Of a stretch of DNA of 64,000 bases, positions 36,043 through 48,608 are shown in pieces. Position numbers and translations under genes: made by a program. The DNA lies in NCBI GenBank assembly GCA_003415625.1, contig PYIU01000009.1, forward strand, positions 930,001 to 994,000, read 5' to 3'. Numbering within the stretch: the stretch's first letter is position 1; every line of letters begins with the position of its first letter. This stretch comes from Aquanectria penicillioides (Eukaryota > Ascomycota > Sordariomycetes > Hypocreales > Nectriaceae). The notes beneath the pieces are model-generated. The model was given only the letters and a program-made list of their open reading frames with translations. It ran no database searches and had not been told where the DNA came from.

Positions 36043-38364
36043 TTATAGGTAGGGCTCAATCCGCTCACAGAGTCATTCCCGCTAGGTTTTCTCAACCCGG
36101 CGACGGCAATGTCCACGCGATGAGACTCCGTAGGTCCCGGCCCCGAAGTCAACGGCCGTTCCCCGTCCCCCCGTCCCCCCGTCCCCCCGCCCCCCCCATT
36201 CAAGGAGATCGAGAAATGGCTAGGAATCGACATCAGATCGATCCTACGACATGGTATCGGATCGCGTCTATCTAAGGTCTCACATTCGCCTCCACAAAAT
36301 CCTTGTTCAGGAGTACCCACTCCCGAAACACTCTTTAAGACCCTGTCTAAACTTGTTGCCTGCATTCTTTCTCCAGATCGTCGTGCACCTCAGCCGCAGA
36401 CCACACCACACCCCCCCACATCCCGGCCCACGCACCAGAGCGCGCCGTCTTCGCAAAGACAGACATGTCACCTACGCGTGAGCCAATAGCCCAGCCCTCC
36501 CAGAGACAGGCACATCGCCATCCCCCAAACCCAGCAAAGCTTGCAGAGCTTTCTTTTCCAACATTTCCTTCTTGGGCCGGTGCTCACAGCTCCGTGGCAC
36601 TCTGTGGCCTCGCCCCTCCAAACCCCCCCCGGGGGGTAAGAATTGGAAACCTGGCGTCGCGTCTACGAGCCTGCCGGGTGACAGATGGCTCCCCCAGTAA
36701 CTAACACATGCAGAGGAGCGGAGCCGAGGGCGTGCTTCGACAAACTCCGTAGTGTGTTCACCTTTGCCACGAACCTAACGCCATGCGTTCCCTGTAATTG
36801 CTTCTCTCGGTTCACCTTGCCAGCCATACGGTGCGTTCGTGTGCCACCTCGTCAACATCTGTTCGACTCACGTATACGTGCTTATGGGATCGAGATCTAG
36901 GAGCACGAGACACGCCTCGTGTTGGTTTGGGAATATTTTTCGCTCTCATGCGGGAGCAGAGAGGCCACGAGCACTGATGATCATGGCCCAAAATGGGCAC
37001 CCTCTCATGCCATTCTTCCCAGTAAGTCGGATTCGGAGGGCAAAAACGCGTTTAGGAGAACCCCATCTGCCCTCCTATGTTGAGGACAAGAGACCCTTCG
37101 ACTGTTTGCTGAACCACTGCCGTTCATCGGGACCTGAGACAAAAGGAGGACCAAGCCAGCAAGCGAGGGGTTGTTGGTGGCAGGGGTCCTGTTTTTTACC
37201 CACAGGTGACAGTCGCCAATCGAGATATGGTGAGGATTGCAAGTCGAATGAATGGCATGGTTCACACGGGAAGCCCGAAAATTATCGCTTCTTGACACTT
37301 TCTTTCACTATCTTCTGTCTTCTTCCCCACCACCCCCAACCACCACCTTTGTCCCCTCTGGGTATAGCCAAGCCAAGACCGAATGCCACATAGATTACAA
37401 GATATGGAAAGATACTAAGTACTGTGTGATGATGTTGTCCGAAAGGTGAACCGCAACACCCCTGTCCTTGGTTCCGTGCCGCCCGCCAGCCTCAGCTGCT
37501 CTAGTCCCCCTTTCCATCCCACAGTAAGTCATTTACTTGTGACGCCGAAACCGAGACACTCAGAAGTCCTCCAATCGAAAAAAAAAATTTGAATAAATCG
37601 GTGTAGGGCAAATGTGATAATTGATACTGTCGAAGATTTTGAAAAGAATGAATGGTTTTTCTCTGCCTTTTCAGCACCATGCGCGTAGATATTGAATGCT
37701 TTTTGAATCCCGCTCCTGTCCGAGGGGTTCGAAGGGGCGAATAGCAAAGAATAGGAGTGAAATGATTGAACCGAACTCCCCAGGACATGAGGATGCAAAT
37801 CCAGATTGAAGCAAAAGCATGAGGGGGAAAAAAACCGAAAAAATCAACGCCTTGAACCCCAATGACAATGGACTCGGTTGTGTGGTACAAAATACTCATG
37901 CATCCGAAATCAAACCATAAAGTTTCACTTCGCCTCTTTCTGGAGCGGAAAACAGCACGCCATTGTCCACCCTCGCCGGCACAGCCTACCGTCCCATCTC
38001 TCATGTAACCGATGGAGACGCCCAGCTGTAGCTTTGTGGCTTCCAGGTCGACGGCGGCGAAGTAATGCTCCAGCTGGCATACTCTTGTTCGCTCTTCCTT
38101 TGTGTTTTCTTTTCTTTTCGTTTCTCTTCTTTTCTTTTCTTTTTTTTCTTTTTGCGGTCTCCGTTCTTGTTCCCCACCCCACTCCCGTTGGGGGGTAGTG
38201 TATGTAATGTCTGCGCGTGTCCAAACGGATGGGGCGGGCGGCATACTGCGTGTCTCATATTTTTCGTCTCCACTCGCCTCAACTTTTTTGCAGTTCCTCA
38301 AGGGAGAGAGGACCACATTATCCTTCAAGCAAGGTACCCGTGGATTTGATCACAGCGGCGGCGT
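36043..38364. other. Gene-poor interval, 3' side of the C2H2 gene
   Basis: It holds a C-rich CCCCGT-like tract (36161-36198), a C/G-run at 36624-36637 and pyrimidine tracts near 38100-38155. Long open frames here are compositionally biased and I do not call them genes. The right end is presumably the 3' UTR of the C2H2 gene. Confidence 0.45.
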
Positions 38365-39527
38365 TCAGTACTCGAGCCCCCGCCTATCGGCCGTCTTGGT
38401 CTTTGGGGGTGCTCGCCGCTTCCTACTGCGCTCTTCCTGCTCGATGATGGGAACTGCATCTGGGATGAACTCGACACCACGGTTGCGGCTATTGGGCCGG
38501 GCGTGAAGCTTGCGGTGGTTGTTCAGGTTGTCCTGACGGTTAAACTGATCCTTGCCACAGAACTCGCAGCTGAAACGGTTGGGTCCCTCGCCATGGAAAC
38601 TATGGTTTGTTAGCAAATGAATCTTTTCTCACGGAACAGTTTGTAGAGGCCCATCCGGGGCTGGCAAGAGACATACGTTTGCTTGTGTCGCTTGAGGTGC
38701 TCGTTGCGTCGGAAAGCCTTGTGGCAGCCGGGGTAGTCACACTTGCACATAGCCCTCCGGACTACGTCCACAGGGGCAGACTCCGGCTTGACTGATCGCT
38801 TCCTCGTTGAGCGAATCTGAGCGCGCTGGAGCTCGTTGGTCTTGCGTTGGATTTCGTGTACAATCATCTTGCGCTGGGCTCGCATTCGATTAGGAGATGT
38901 TGGGTCATGGATGTGGTAAGGAGACATCGAGTGGCGGTCGAGGTCGAGGACCTCGAATTCGCCAGGGAGCTGTTGCTTATTGGGGAAGAAAGAGATGGGG
39001 CTATCGTTGGCACACGACCAAGAGGAAGAGGTGTCGGCGGCCTCAGAGCCAGAGAGGCTCTGGGTAGGAGTCATCATGAAGGAGGCAGCACCCATGGCGG
39101 CCTCGGGCGAGATGGCGTACATTCCGAAGGAGTTTGAAGGTGTTAGAGAGCCCATGGAGCCATTCTGGGCCATGTTCATCTCGAGAACATGGTCGTAGTC
39201 GAATCCCATTGCCTCGCGCTTCAATGGTGTGCCCGGTAGGCCATCGGCGAAGGGCATCTGGTCAGGCTCAGTCTTGACAGGGCCAAAGACGAACTTGTCC
39301 ATTGTCGAAGGAGGAGTGAGGTCTACTCTGTGTGCCCCGTTGTTGTAGCCATCAAATTCCATGGTAGACAGCTCATGGGGTGTTGATCGTCGAGAGGTAG
39401 GAGTGAAGGGGTCATAGGCGGATGAAGCTGAGGAAAAGCTAGCTGAGGTGGAAGGGCACGACATGGTCTGGCTGCACAGGCTGAAGCTGTCATCCATGTC
39501 GAACCGGAAATCCGACTCGAACTGCAT
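38365..39527 (-). CDS. C2H2 zinc-finger transcription factor, BrlA-like conidiation regulator
   Basis: Exons 39527-38677 and 38599-38365, joined across a 77-bp intron (GTATGT donor, GCTAAC branch, CATAG acceptor), give 361 residues. The N-terminal 230 residues are Ser/Thr-rich and low in structure, like an activation region. Two C2H2 fingers lie near the C-terminus: CDYPGCHKAFRRNEHLKRH, with the intron falling just after it, then FSCEFCGKDQFNRQDNLNNH. A basic tail (RSRKRRAPPKTKT) is a probable nuclear-localisation signal. Paired fingers near the end after a Ser-rich region are what hypocrealean proteins annotated as BrlA show. The zinc-finger call is sure; the BrlA orthology is from memory and needs phylogeny. 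The gene stands alone in about 16 kb. Confidence 0.8.
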
Positions 39528-41367
39528 TATGAATGAGGGTATAGATTATTTTGTTTATGTCAAGGAGATATTGAAAAGGAAGGGAATGTGAGAGAAGAGA
39601 GTGTGGGGGGGTTTTTGAGATGAAAAAGTAGTAAGTCTGCTGGAGAGAAGAATGCTGTGTTCGGATGTTCAAAGGAGAGTGAGTAGTAAGAATGTTCAAG
39701 ATCCGTTCCACAGGTGCGGCAAGAAATTCAGGCAAGAGGCATTGCAAAGTAAGGTTCTTTGAAAGGCCCAATGTTCTGGTGATTTCTTGTCGGGAATGCT
39801 TTTTATTCACAGGGGAGGACGCCCCCTTGAAGATATACACCGTCGAGGTGGAATGAGCAGCGCAGGAAGATGCCGGCGGGACTGAGACATCCAAGGTACG
39901 GTCATCCACCCCGGGGCAGATCTCGAGTAGGTCGTGCTGATAGAAAAAGGGACCGAGACAGTTGTGTGGCCTAGCTCAAGAATGCAATGGGGTATATGGA
40001 TGGGTCCGATGAGGTAGGGCGGGAGAGGCGCGATCCCCACAGTAGGCTATAACTATTGCTCGCATAGAGGGAAAAGGTGTTTTAGCTGAGCTAGTCAGGT
40101 ATCAGGCGTCGGTCGATGTTTCGCTGGCCCCTCGACACCATCGATTCTAATCTGACACGGCTAGTTATTATACGTGGTAGAGCAGGTCTAGAGGGCCATA
40201 TCCAATCTCGTGACATGGCGGCGCACAAACACACACCACCCAGCGCAGAGGAGCGCGGACGCACACCTCGGGCGCAGACACCTTCACCGAAGGCTTGTCC
40301 AGACCAGTGAATAAACAGGACCTCAGGAATGACCAAGCGCTGGGGGCCAAACGCAACTTGCAAAAAGAACAAAGAGCCATGGATATACCTGCTTGCCTGC
40401 GCAGGGCACGCACGTTGGTAGCGCCCGCGCTGGTCTGTGGGGAGGATTCGCCCCCCAGGGTGTGGTAGCTTGGGCGGATGTCCCCGGACGTTGTTAGGCT
40501 CATTAGCTTTTGTTTATTTGCACGCCTCCCGGCCAGTTCTGTGGCCTTAGACCTAGGTGCGGATCCGATAGACAATGGGGAGGGGGGAGGGGAGAGGGGG
40601 AGGGTGGGCTTATCACTGGCGTGGATGGCGGACATGCCAAGAGCCTGCGGGTGTAAAAGCGACAAACACAGGTTAAGTGATCAAACACTGTACTGTGATC
40701 CAGCGATACACGCCATAGAAGAGCACCAGATGAGGTCCCTGCATGCATGAACCCGACACCAAGGGGTGGCCGTCCATCTTTGCGCTAAGCAACAAGAGTC
40801 GCCAGGCCTCTCCACCTTTTCCTCGAGCAAGACTCGACTCTTCCCCTAGGAGCCTAGGTCATCCCAGCAGCCAAGCCCCCCAAAGCCTTCATCACCTCTC
40901 ACATCTCACGCCCTCGCGCTCACCTTCGCCCTCACCCTCACCCACCGAACGCCCTGTACGATATGGGGCTTCGGGTGGGTGCCAGATCGCCCTGGGCTTG
41001 CTAGTGCTTTTCGCCCCCAGCTGCAATGAACAGTGGATTGGGGAGCCCGAGGAATGGGACAGGGCCTGGAATGGGATCGTGGGCAAATTTCCGCCCAAAA
41101 GACCGTCGTGGGTGAGACAGGGCTATCTCGCCGAGAGGATCCGAGAGCTGTGCAATTGTTTGTGCGCGAGTGCCTCTGTTGGTAAATTGAGTAGCAAAAG
41201 CGTATTGGAGAATGCACGTCTTGATGAGCCATGCGTGTGACCAAGTTGGTTCTATTTTCCATCCGTGATCCAATACATCACTAGTCCTTCCGACAACTGG
41301 GCAACCATCCCGAGAGCTCCCAAGGGAAGGGCAAAATCGGTGTGAAGGGGGACGGCTCAGCAACCTC

Positions 41368-41389
41368 GGGGGGGGGGGGGGGGGGGGGG
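41368..41389 (+). repeat. Homopolymer of 22 G
   Basis: Uninterrupted G22 followed by TTTGGGAGGGG. The true length is likely uncertain. Confidence 0.9.
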
Positions 41390-43500
41390 TTTGGGAGGGG
41401 GAACACCCTCGCAATAGGTGAAGATGTGGATCTATGTTTGTGCGCGAGTGTTTTGGCGGAAGGGCACAGCAGCAATCTGGCCCTGTGTGAGAAAAGCAAA
41501 ACGACAAGGTTTGGTCGCAGTGCAGGTCTCACACAGCACAGAGCGCGATAGGACCAAAATGAGTCGGATCTAGAAACCAGCCGTGATCGTCTACATTACT
41601 GATCTGCTGGCGGATCCTCAGTTGGGACAGATATGTATCATGCTGCAGCTCAAAGGGGAATTGATGTTGCTCTAGGCTGTCAGGAAAGACGTTGAAATTG
41701 CGTTGCTGCTCCGTAACTAAGACGGAGTGGAACAACGGACCCAACGTTGTTGCTGTCCTAGTGAGATACGCTCGAGTGGTGATGTCATGGTTTATCACAG
41801 TCCTCGACTCGGGATCTTCACGGGTTGATTGTTCACCCCGTTTTCTCGACGATACATAGCAGACGGAACAATAACGCCTTTGCTTTCCAGTTGCCATCAC
41901 ACTCAAGAATGCAACCAAGTTGAGAATGGTCCAGCATCGTTGTAGTTCGCGATATGTCGTCACATCTGACACTAGCAAGAAGCCCTTTGAGCCAGGAAGC
42001 ATCAAACAGTAACACCATTCAAAGACCGGAACTAACACTAACACCAACACCAACACCAACACTAGTTTTAACAAAGGGGACGAAGAGTCGCGACCATGGG
42101 GCCCCTAAACACCAGGGCATACCAAGATGCCGGGTGTGGGAAGGGAGCAAACCAAGAACAATACCCGTCGCAAGCGCGTTTTCCCAGCCCAGGTCCTATT
42201 GACGTTGACTGATTGTCATCCCAATTTAGAGCCTCAGCAAGGTACGCACAGGGAGTTTCTCTTGGCCTAGCCCTAACGCTTGGTCTGTGCCAGTGGCCAG
42301 GGCTCCCAGTTGGTCTAGGCTCACGCAGATTTGGGCAGTTCAAGGTGACGCTATGCGGATGACTGCGCCCGGTCTGAGCTTGGGATCCATCAGCTCGGTT
42401 GGTCATTGCGTGCTTTAATCTTCCTAGCCTACCGACTTGACGCAACGCCCTTGATGGGGGGATCATGAGAATCCGCTGCCATTGAGGGCAATACGGATAT
42501 CGTTGGTTCGGGATCTTGCTAGCGTTGATTCTTGTCGGGGTTAACGTGAGCTGGGTCGAGATGAACCCCGACATCTGTGCCTAGGGCATTCGTCCGTGGG
42601 TTGTCTAGCTATTGTGGGTTGAGTGGGTTGCTTTGGCGGCGTCCCGTCCGTGGCCGCAGTCGAGACTTACCCCCAGCACTGTTCCTGTTTGCTGGTGGAG
42701 GTGGCCAGACCACCTCGAGCTACAGGCGAGACCGAGGATGGAGTTGAGACGAGGCGGGTTAGGGTGGCAGGGCGGATGGCCGGTAACACCAACGCGTTCG
42801 ACTTCGACTTGGCCGATCTAGCGCTATGGCCAGTTGTTGAACATTGCGGCCGAAATTCCTAGCAAACATACCCAGCCCAGGTCGAGGATCGGATGCCAGG
42901 ATCAGAATCGCGACCGGGATGGTGGAGAGTCAACCAGGCGTTGAGAACAAATGTCGTGGCAGCATCGCGCCGCCGCGCGAGCTGATCGTCCACCGATTGA
43001 CTCGACGGGCTTGCCCCCATCCCTCCTAAAACTCTGTCTCCCGTGAACGAAGCATTTTGCCTTTCCCCTTTCTTGGTATCAAGGGTAACGCAAATGGTCT
43101 CAAGGCTAGCTCTTCACGTTGGTGCTTCGCCGGTTTCTCTTCCGCGTTTCCTCCTCTCGGCAAGTGCTGATGGAGGCTCCATGGCAACGAGGGGGTGGGG
43201 GGTCCCAGAAGCAATTAGACAAAGCCCTCGTGGTGTGGTTCGCCGTTCATGTGTCGCGATTCGGACTCTTTGGCCCTCTATTCTAGATCGTGGGTTTTCA
43301 ATTAGAGAAAACGCCTGTTCCGGGCGATCTGGGGTCTGTGGATCTTGGATCGTCTCCATAAGCGGAACCAAGCCAGGGCAAAAGAACAGGGGAGAAGTGG
43401 GGTTGCAGCACGAAAGAGGGGGAGGAGGAGAAAATAGAGAGAGCTCACGAAAGAGTGCGTGTATGGGAGAGACTGTGCGTGTGTGCGTGTCTAGAAGCTC

Positions 43501-43540
43501 CCCCCCCCCCCCTCTCTCCTTCTCTCTCTCCCTCTCCTTC

Positions 43541-43578
<38 letters not shown>

Positions 43579-43594
43579 CCTGTCTCTCTCTCTT
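43501..43594. repeat. CT dinucleotide microsatellite
   Basis: A C12 run followed by about 80 bp of CT repeats with CCCT interruptions. Confidence 0.93.
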
Positions 43595-45280
43595 TGTTCG
43601 CATGGTGGGCTCGCCCTTTGCACACCCCCTTCGCCAGGCTAATGAGACACTGCATGGAATAAGACGATAATAACACCAGGTCTCGACAACTGTCTAGATC
43701 TGTTTGAATGCACTGTCATGGTGGGTACTTCAACTCTGTATTACCATGCTATGCAGAATAGTCTCGTAATCCAAACTAGATTAGAAGAGATCATTAGCTG
43801 GTGGCTGCAGGTCCAGTTATTTCCCTCCTCAATAAACAGCGATATGGAGGGAGGGAGCGCGAGAGAGGCCTTGAGCATATTCCGTTCACTATCAGAAGGT
43901 CTGATTCCACGCTGCGCAAATCTTGTACCCCATCATCATCACAACCCGCTCTTTGTCCATGTCAAATCCACAAAAGCAATGTTGTCACGATGCCAGGAAT
44001 ATGTCATCCAATGTAGTACATGCATACCTACATGCATACACAGAAAGAGCATACATCATACCTCGTGGTGCTGCACTGTCCGCAAGGCCATGCTCCCCGC
44101 TGCAATGTACATCTCACTCGCTGTCACTCTCCAGACTGGAGCCCTCGTTATCCGATATCCGCTATCCGTTTGGAGGCTCTTGGCGGGCCACTATTTTCGC
44201 ATCCACAATACATAGTCCACTTCCCGCCCAGCCTCACATCCTCCTATTCCACCTCTAGCCAAGCTTCCTTGCTCCCCATGAGGGCCCCAGTCGAGCGGAT
44301 CTTCGACCGGGTTTACCAAGGGACCACCCACCCTCTCTGTACCCCCCCCGTACCAGAGCTCTCGTGCCGTAGTAGGCCAGTCCAAAAACGACAGCAGCTA
44401 GTGAAGGGCGTTGTGAAGGGCGTTACGAAGTCCGTCCCATCTCCGTAGAGAGGCACCGTTGCTCCTCCCGGTCCGGATGGGAAACCCCCCTAACACGCCG
44501 GAAATCCGCAAGTGACGATCCTGGCCGGTGTAGTCGATAGAGCAGATCAGTCACCGCGGTCAAGGCTGTATAGTATAGCCAGAATCTCGTATGCTACAAC
44601 TCAACGAGCTGTCACCCGACGTTCTGTGGCTCCCCACTTTGCCGTCTTGCTTTTTCACCTTCCGAAATGTCATCATCGACCTCCCAGCTTCCGACGAAGT
44701 CTCACCCGGCCTGCCTCGGGTCGCGGGCTCCAACCGACTCCGAACACCCACGCCACCATCCATCTCCAGAGTGACGAGCTTATGGTTCACCAGCTTGACG
44801 AGACCAAGTGTTAGGATTTCAGAGGATAGTAGGCGGTCGGAGATGATCAGTCACATCCCGCTAGTCACCTCTCCACCCCAAGTTGAGGAACCTAATCAGA
44901 CAGACGTGTCTAGCTGCTCGCGCCATCCATGCCGAGATTTGCTTCTCCCCAGCACCAAGATCCACACTAGCGCTGTCCGAAGGACAGGGGTCTTCAAGCA
45001 CGTCGCGGATCCTTTGGTCGAAACAAATGGGCCTCCTCCAGGCGCACTATTTACCAGTCCACCACACACACACACAGCCCAAGGACTCCCTACCCTCTGT
45101 CGGCTTTCTTCAGGGCACTGTCGATAGTGACTATGCTTAATCTCCTTTTTTGAGTCTCACGGGTCTCCTCTGAGCACAAATGGCCCGTATCTCTCCTTCT
45201 ACTCCCCAACAATCCCTTTGAAGCTTGTCAATCTTTTCCTCTTCTCAGGTTGGTTGCTCCCTCAGGATGTTCACTCTGCA

Positions 45281-45340
45281 TCCTCCCTCTCCCTCTTCTC
45301 CTCCTCTTCTTCTTCCTCCTCCTCCTCCTCCCCCTCCCTT
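45281..45340. repeat. CTT/CTC polypyrimidine tract
   Basis: About 60 bp of almost pure pyrimidine built from TTC and CTC triplets, in non-coding DNA. Confidence 0.9.
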
Positions 45341-48300
45341 CGTCACCTCCCCTTCTTTCCATATTCATCCGTCTACATCCCACCCTTGATGCCAGAGTCT
45401 GCACCATCGACTCCTTAGGGTGCTGTAGCTTCGCTGCTTCGGCTCCAAGGCAGGTGTTAGGCACACACGTACACGGATCCCAACCAGTCTAGTTGCCCCT
45501 TTCCTTTTGAGCCTTTATCGGCCTTGCAAGTTGTTGCCGCAGGTGTGCGCCTTGCCATGGTCAGTAGCCTAGCCGCCTAAATGCAACCATCGTGACAGGC
45601 TTGCAGCTCTGCCATGTCGGTGGTTTTGAGATGTGACGGATGTCCGTGATCCTTTCCCCTGGGCCTTTGCCAGATTGCCGGCGGCAAGACAGAGCTCCCC
45701 ACCAGGAGATCTTGGCTCCGGGGCCTTGATTTTGGAATTGAAAATGCTGGACCCGTGCTAAGCATGCCCGGTCCACGGCAGCTCCCGTACGCTACGCTCC
45801 GTCCGCCTCCCCTGCTAGTGACAAGGTAGTTCCCTCCGGTATGGGATCGTTGCTTGCCCCGGTCCACTTCGCCCAGTCCTACGGCCAGGCCCCTGTTCTA
45901 TCATAACCGGCGGCCACGAGTCTGCGGGTCCTCGGCATGCCGAGCACTAGATATGCAACCAAGTGGCCTCCCACGATTACTATGCGTGAACACCGGGGGC
46001 TTTCCGCGGCTTACAAGTTCCCGCAAAGCGCAAATCTGAGTAGTTACACTGCGTCTCGTGTTGTTGGTTCGTCACGCCTCACCTGACCTCGGATGTGTCC
46101 ACCATGTGTCCTATTGTTGGGGGTTGGATATCGATATCCTAACGCTTTGGGCCGTGCCAAGGATCCCCCAATTTTTTTTCCTTCCAAGTGCCAGTCGTCA
46201 TGCGCCAGGCCTGGTGCGGAATGCTCAAAATGGAAGTCTTTGGAGGCTGTCATTTCTCATGCTTGCCACCGGGGTCTCTGAGCAGATATTTGCGTCCCTC
46301 TTAATTTTCAAGCCCACGCTTTATCAAGGGCATTCCAGTGGTCGACGCCCGATGACACGTCCCCGCCGATGAATTTCTGCGTTCTGTAGATCCAGCGCCC
46401 TCGGCTCCGAGAACAGAGTCTCCATCGCGCCGTTGAAGGTTCCACTGAAGATGCGAAATGCAAGCCAAAGTCAGGAGGCATATTCGCACTTTCGTAATAA
46501 CCAATAACTATCCAAGGCAGGGCACCCCGCGGTCCCAGTTTCTCCTATCATCGCTGATGCTTTTACTACCTCCTCAAGTAGACATTTACTTGTTGTGGGT
46601 ATGACCCCTTGACCAGCGTCCCCAGATGATCGCGCGCTGCAGTCTCGCTCTAGGGTAGGTGATAGCAAAGGACCAACAATGAGCGACAACTCCATTGTGA
46701 CCATACAAATATCCAATTAAAAAAAATGACCTCCTTTTTTTTTTTTCTCCACAAAAGAAATGCATCTCAACAAGTCAGGTTGGCTACCTGCAATTTTCAG
46801 TTCTCTCGGGGGATTTCACCCGCAATGGGCTGCGACTAGACCGTTAGTGGGCAGGGCTGCCTTATACGTTCATCTACATCATGTACCTACCAACACACAA
46901 CGCACAACACACACAACATCGCCATGCGTCATGACAGAGCGATGGGGACGATTACTTGAAGGGCTTGCCTGCGTCGAACCATGCTTTCCGGAGGCGAGTC
47001 CACTTCCCCGGCCGCGAAGACTATTGCTCTGGGCTGCATGGCATGGGCGATGTCATGTAGGCGTTTTGGGGGATCCCATCCGCGATTCTACCCGCCCCCT
47101 CACCAAGAACTGTGCTCTCAGCTCTTCTAGGATCCCGTGCGCGATGGTCCTCACTTGTCAGCTACACATGGTTCCCCAGAGGGCGTAAGCCTTGGTATCA
47201 ATGCCTTCCTGCGTGATTGGCATACGCGCCGAGCACACGGGGTCGAGTCCGGGGGCGCCGTGGAGCAACTAAATAAATACTCCATGGACGTCCTCAATTT
47301 CCCCAGCTGTTCTCGATACGCTGCAGCTCCAGGATTTTAGTCCTCCTCTCAGCCAGCTTCCCCTGCGATATGTGCACGATCTGGCGCGTTACCTTCTCCT
47401 GCCGTAGGGCAGACCACCAAGAGTTCGTGACTCAATGTGATCGTGGCCCCGATTGCCCAGTCAAGAAGAACAGGGCATCTCCAGATCGAGGAGACAGATC
47501 GGAAACGTGCATGATCGAAAGCCACCGGATCGTCGACCCTCACCTCCCAAGGCCTCATCGTTGACCGGTGTAAGTGAAAATGCCCTTTGTCGAGGTTTTG
47601 ATCCCTGCTGACCGGTCTGGAGGCGCAGGGTCGACTCGGTTTTTGGATGCGAACCCTTGGGACCTGTGCCTCACCCTCACCGGTAAGGCACCACCCAGAG
47701 TGTCGGGACCTGATTGGCATTTTAGACCCAGGGAGAGTGCTCTGATAAGATCGGGGAGGCGGATACTTAGGACACTCGTTATTGGGAGAGAATGTGAGCA
47801 TTATTTCATCGGGCTTTGAGCGTCCGTAAACTTGTGACTCCACTTCTGCCGCACAATGGGGCTACATTGAAGAAAAACGCTGTGCGATTGGCCTTGCCCT
47901 GCGCCCAATGGCCATCTTCTTTGCCGTCCAAGATGCCTCATTTGTTTTCTCACTTCCCGCGATGACGCGCTGATCCGGCTTACGCCTTTGTACCGGCCGG
48001 TCGCCGAAACCAGGGGCATTGGCATTGCTGCCAACCTGCCGCTGCAACCCCGATAGAGTCGGTACGTTACCTGCATCTGCTACAACCCCCCTAAATTCAT
48101 CATATGGGATCCCTCTTACGCCTGCAACGTCGGCTTCATGCTACCCTATGCCATAAAAAAAAGCATGAGATAGCCATGTCTAGCTGGCCCTAGCAATGGT
48201 TACGTGGTCGATGCAAAGTCCAGACGGTACTTAGGGACCTAGAGCTTCACCGGCAAGCTCACGCCTGTACGAAGTATCCAAGATTGGGTGGTGTTGGATG

Positions 48301-48608
48301 GTGTGCCAATGTGCATATGCACTGGGCCCTCAGCTGGGTATCCAAGAATTCAGAGGGGTAATTGGATCACCTCCTGTCGCTATCACTGGGCCCATATCCC
48401 CGCACGGCAAGAGAATGTGGTGTAAGGCGATAGGCTGGCCGTGTCATACAAACTGCTAGATCGTACGTCCAAGTTTGCCCACATCGGCCGAGAGCAACCG
48501 GCCGGTATCGTCGATATTCCAGGGCAAAGAGAAGACTGTAACCTTTCGGACGTGATTTGTGAGACAACTAGTATGATTGACCAAGGTTCTACTTGCAGCA
48601 TCCAAGGG

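Larger units (their letters stand above)
39528..48608. other. Nine-kilobase gene desert upstream of the C2H2 regulator
   Basis: No frame in this stretch has convincing protein character. Contents: C-rich and GGGGAGG tracts (40570-40610), a 22-G run (41368-41389), CACCAA-type repeats (42030-42066), a long CT tract (43501-43594), a CTT/CTC tract (45281-45340), and A and T runs (46719-46747). It may contain an extended regulatory region or leader for the C2H2 gene, or non-coding transcripts; neither is shown. Confidence 0.5.

Noticed and set aside
37501..38328. 275-codon open frame on the minus strand
   Set aside because: Low-complexity Lys/Glu and Phe-rich composition reflecting polypyrimidine DNA, no motif, and it lies in the likely 3' region of the C2H2 gene.
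43042..43642. 199-codon frame on the plus strand
   Set aside because: Ends in a translated CT microsatellite; no recognisable domain.
47172..47262. Possible tRNA, with GGGTCGAGTCC resembling a B box
   Set aside because: No A box and no foldable acceptor stem.
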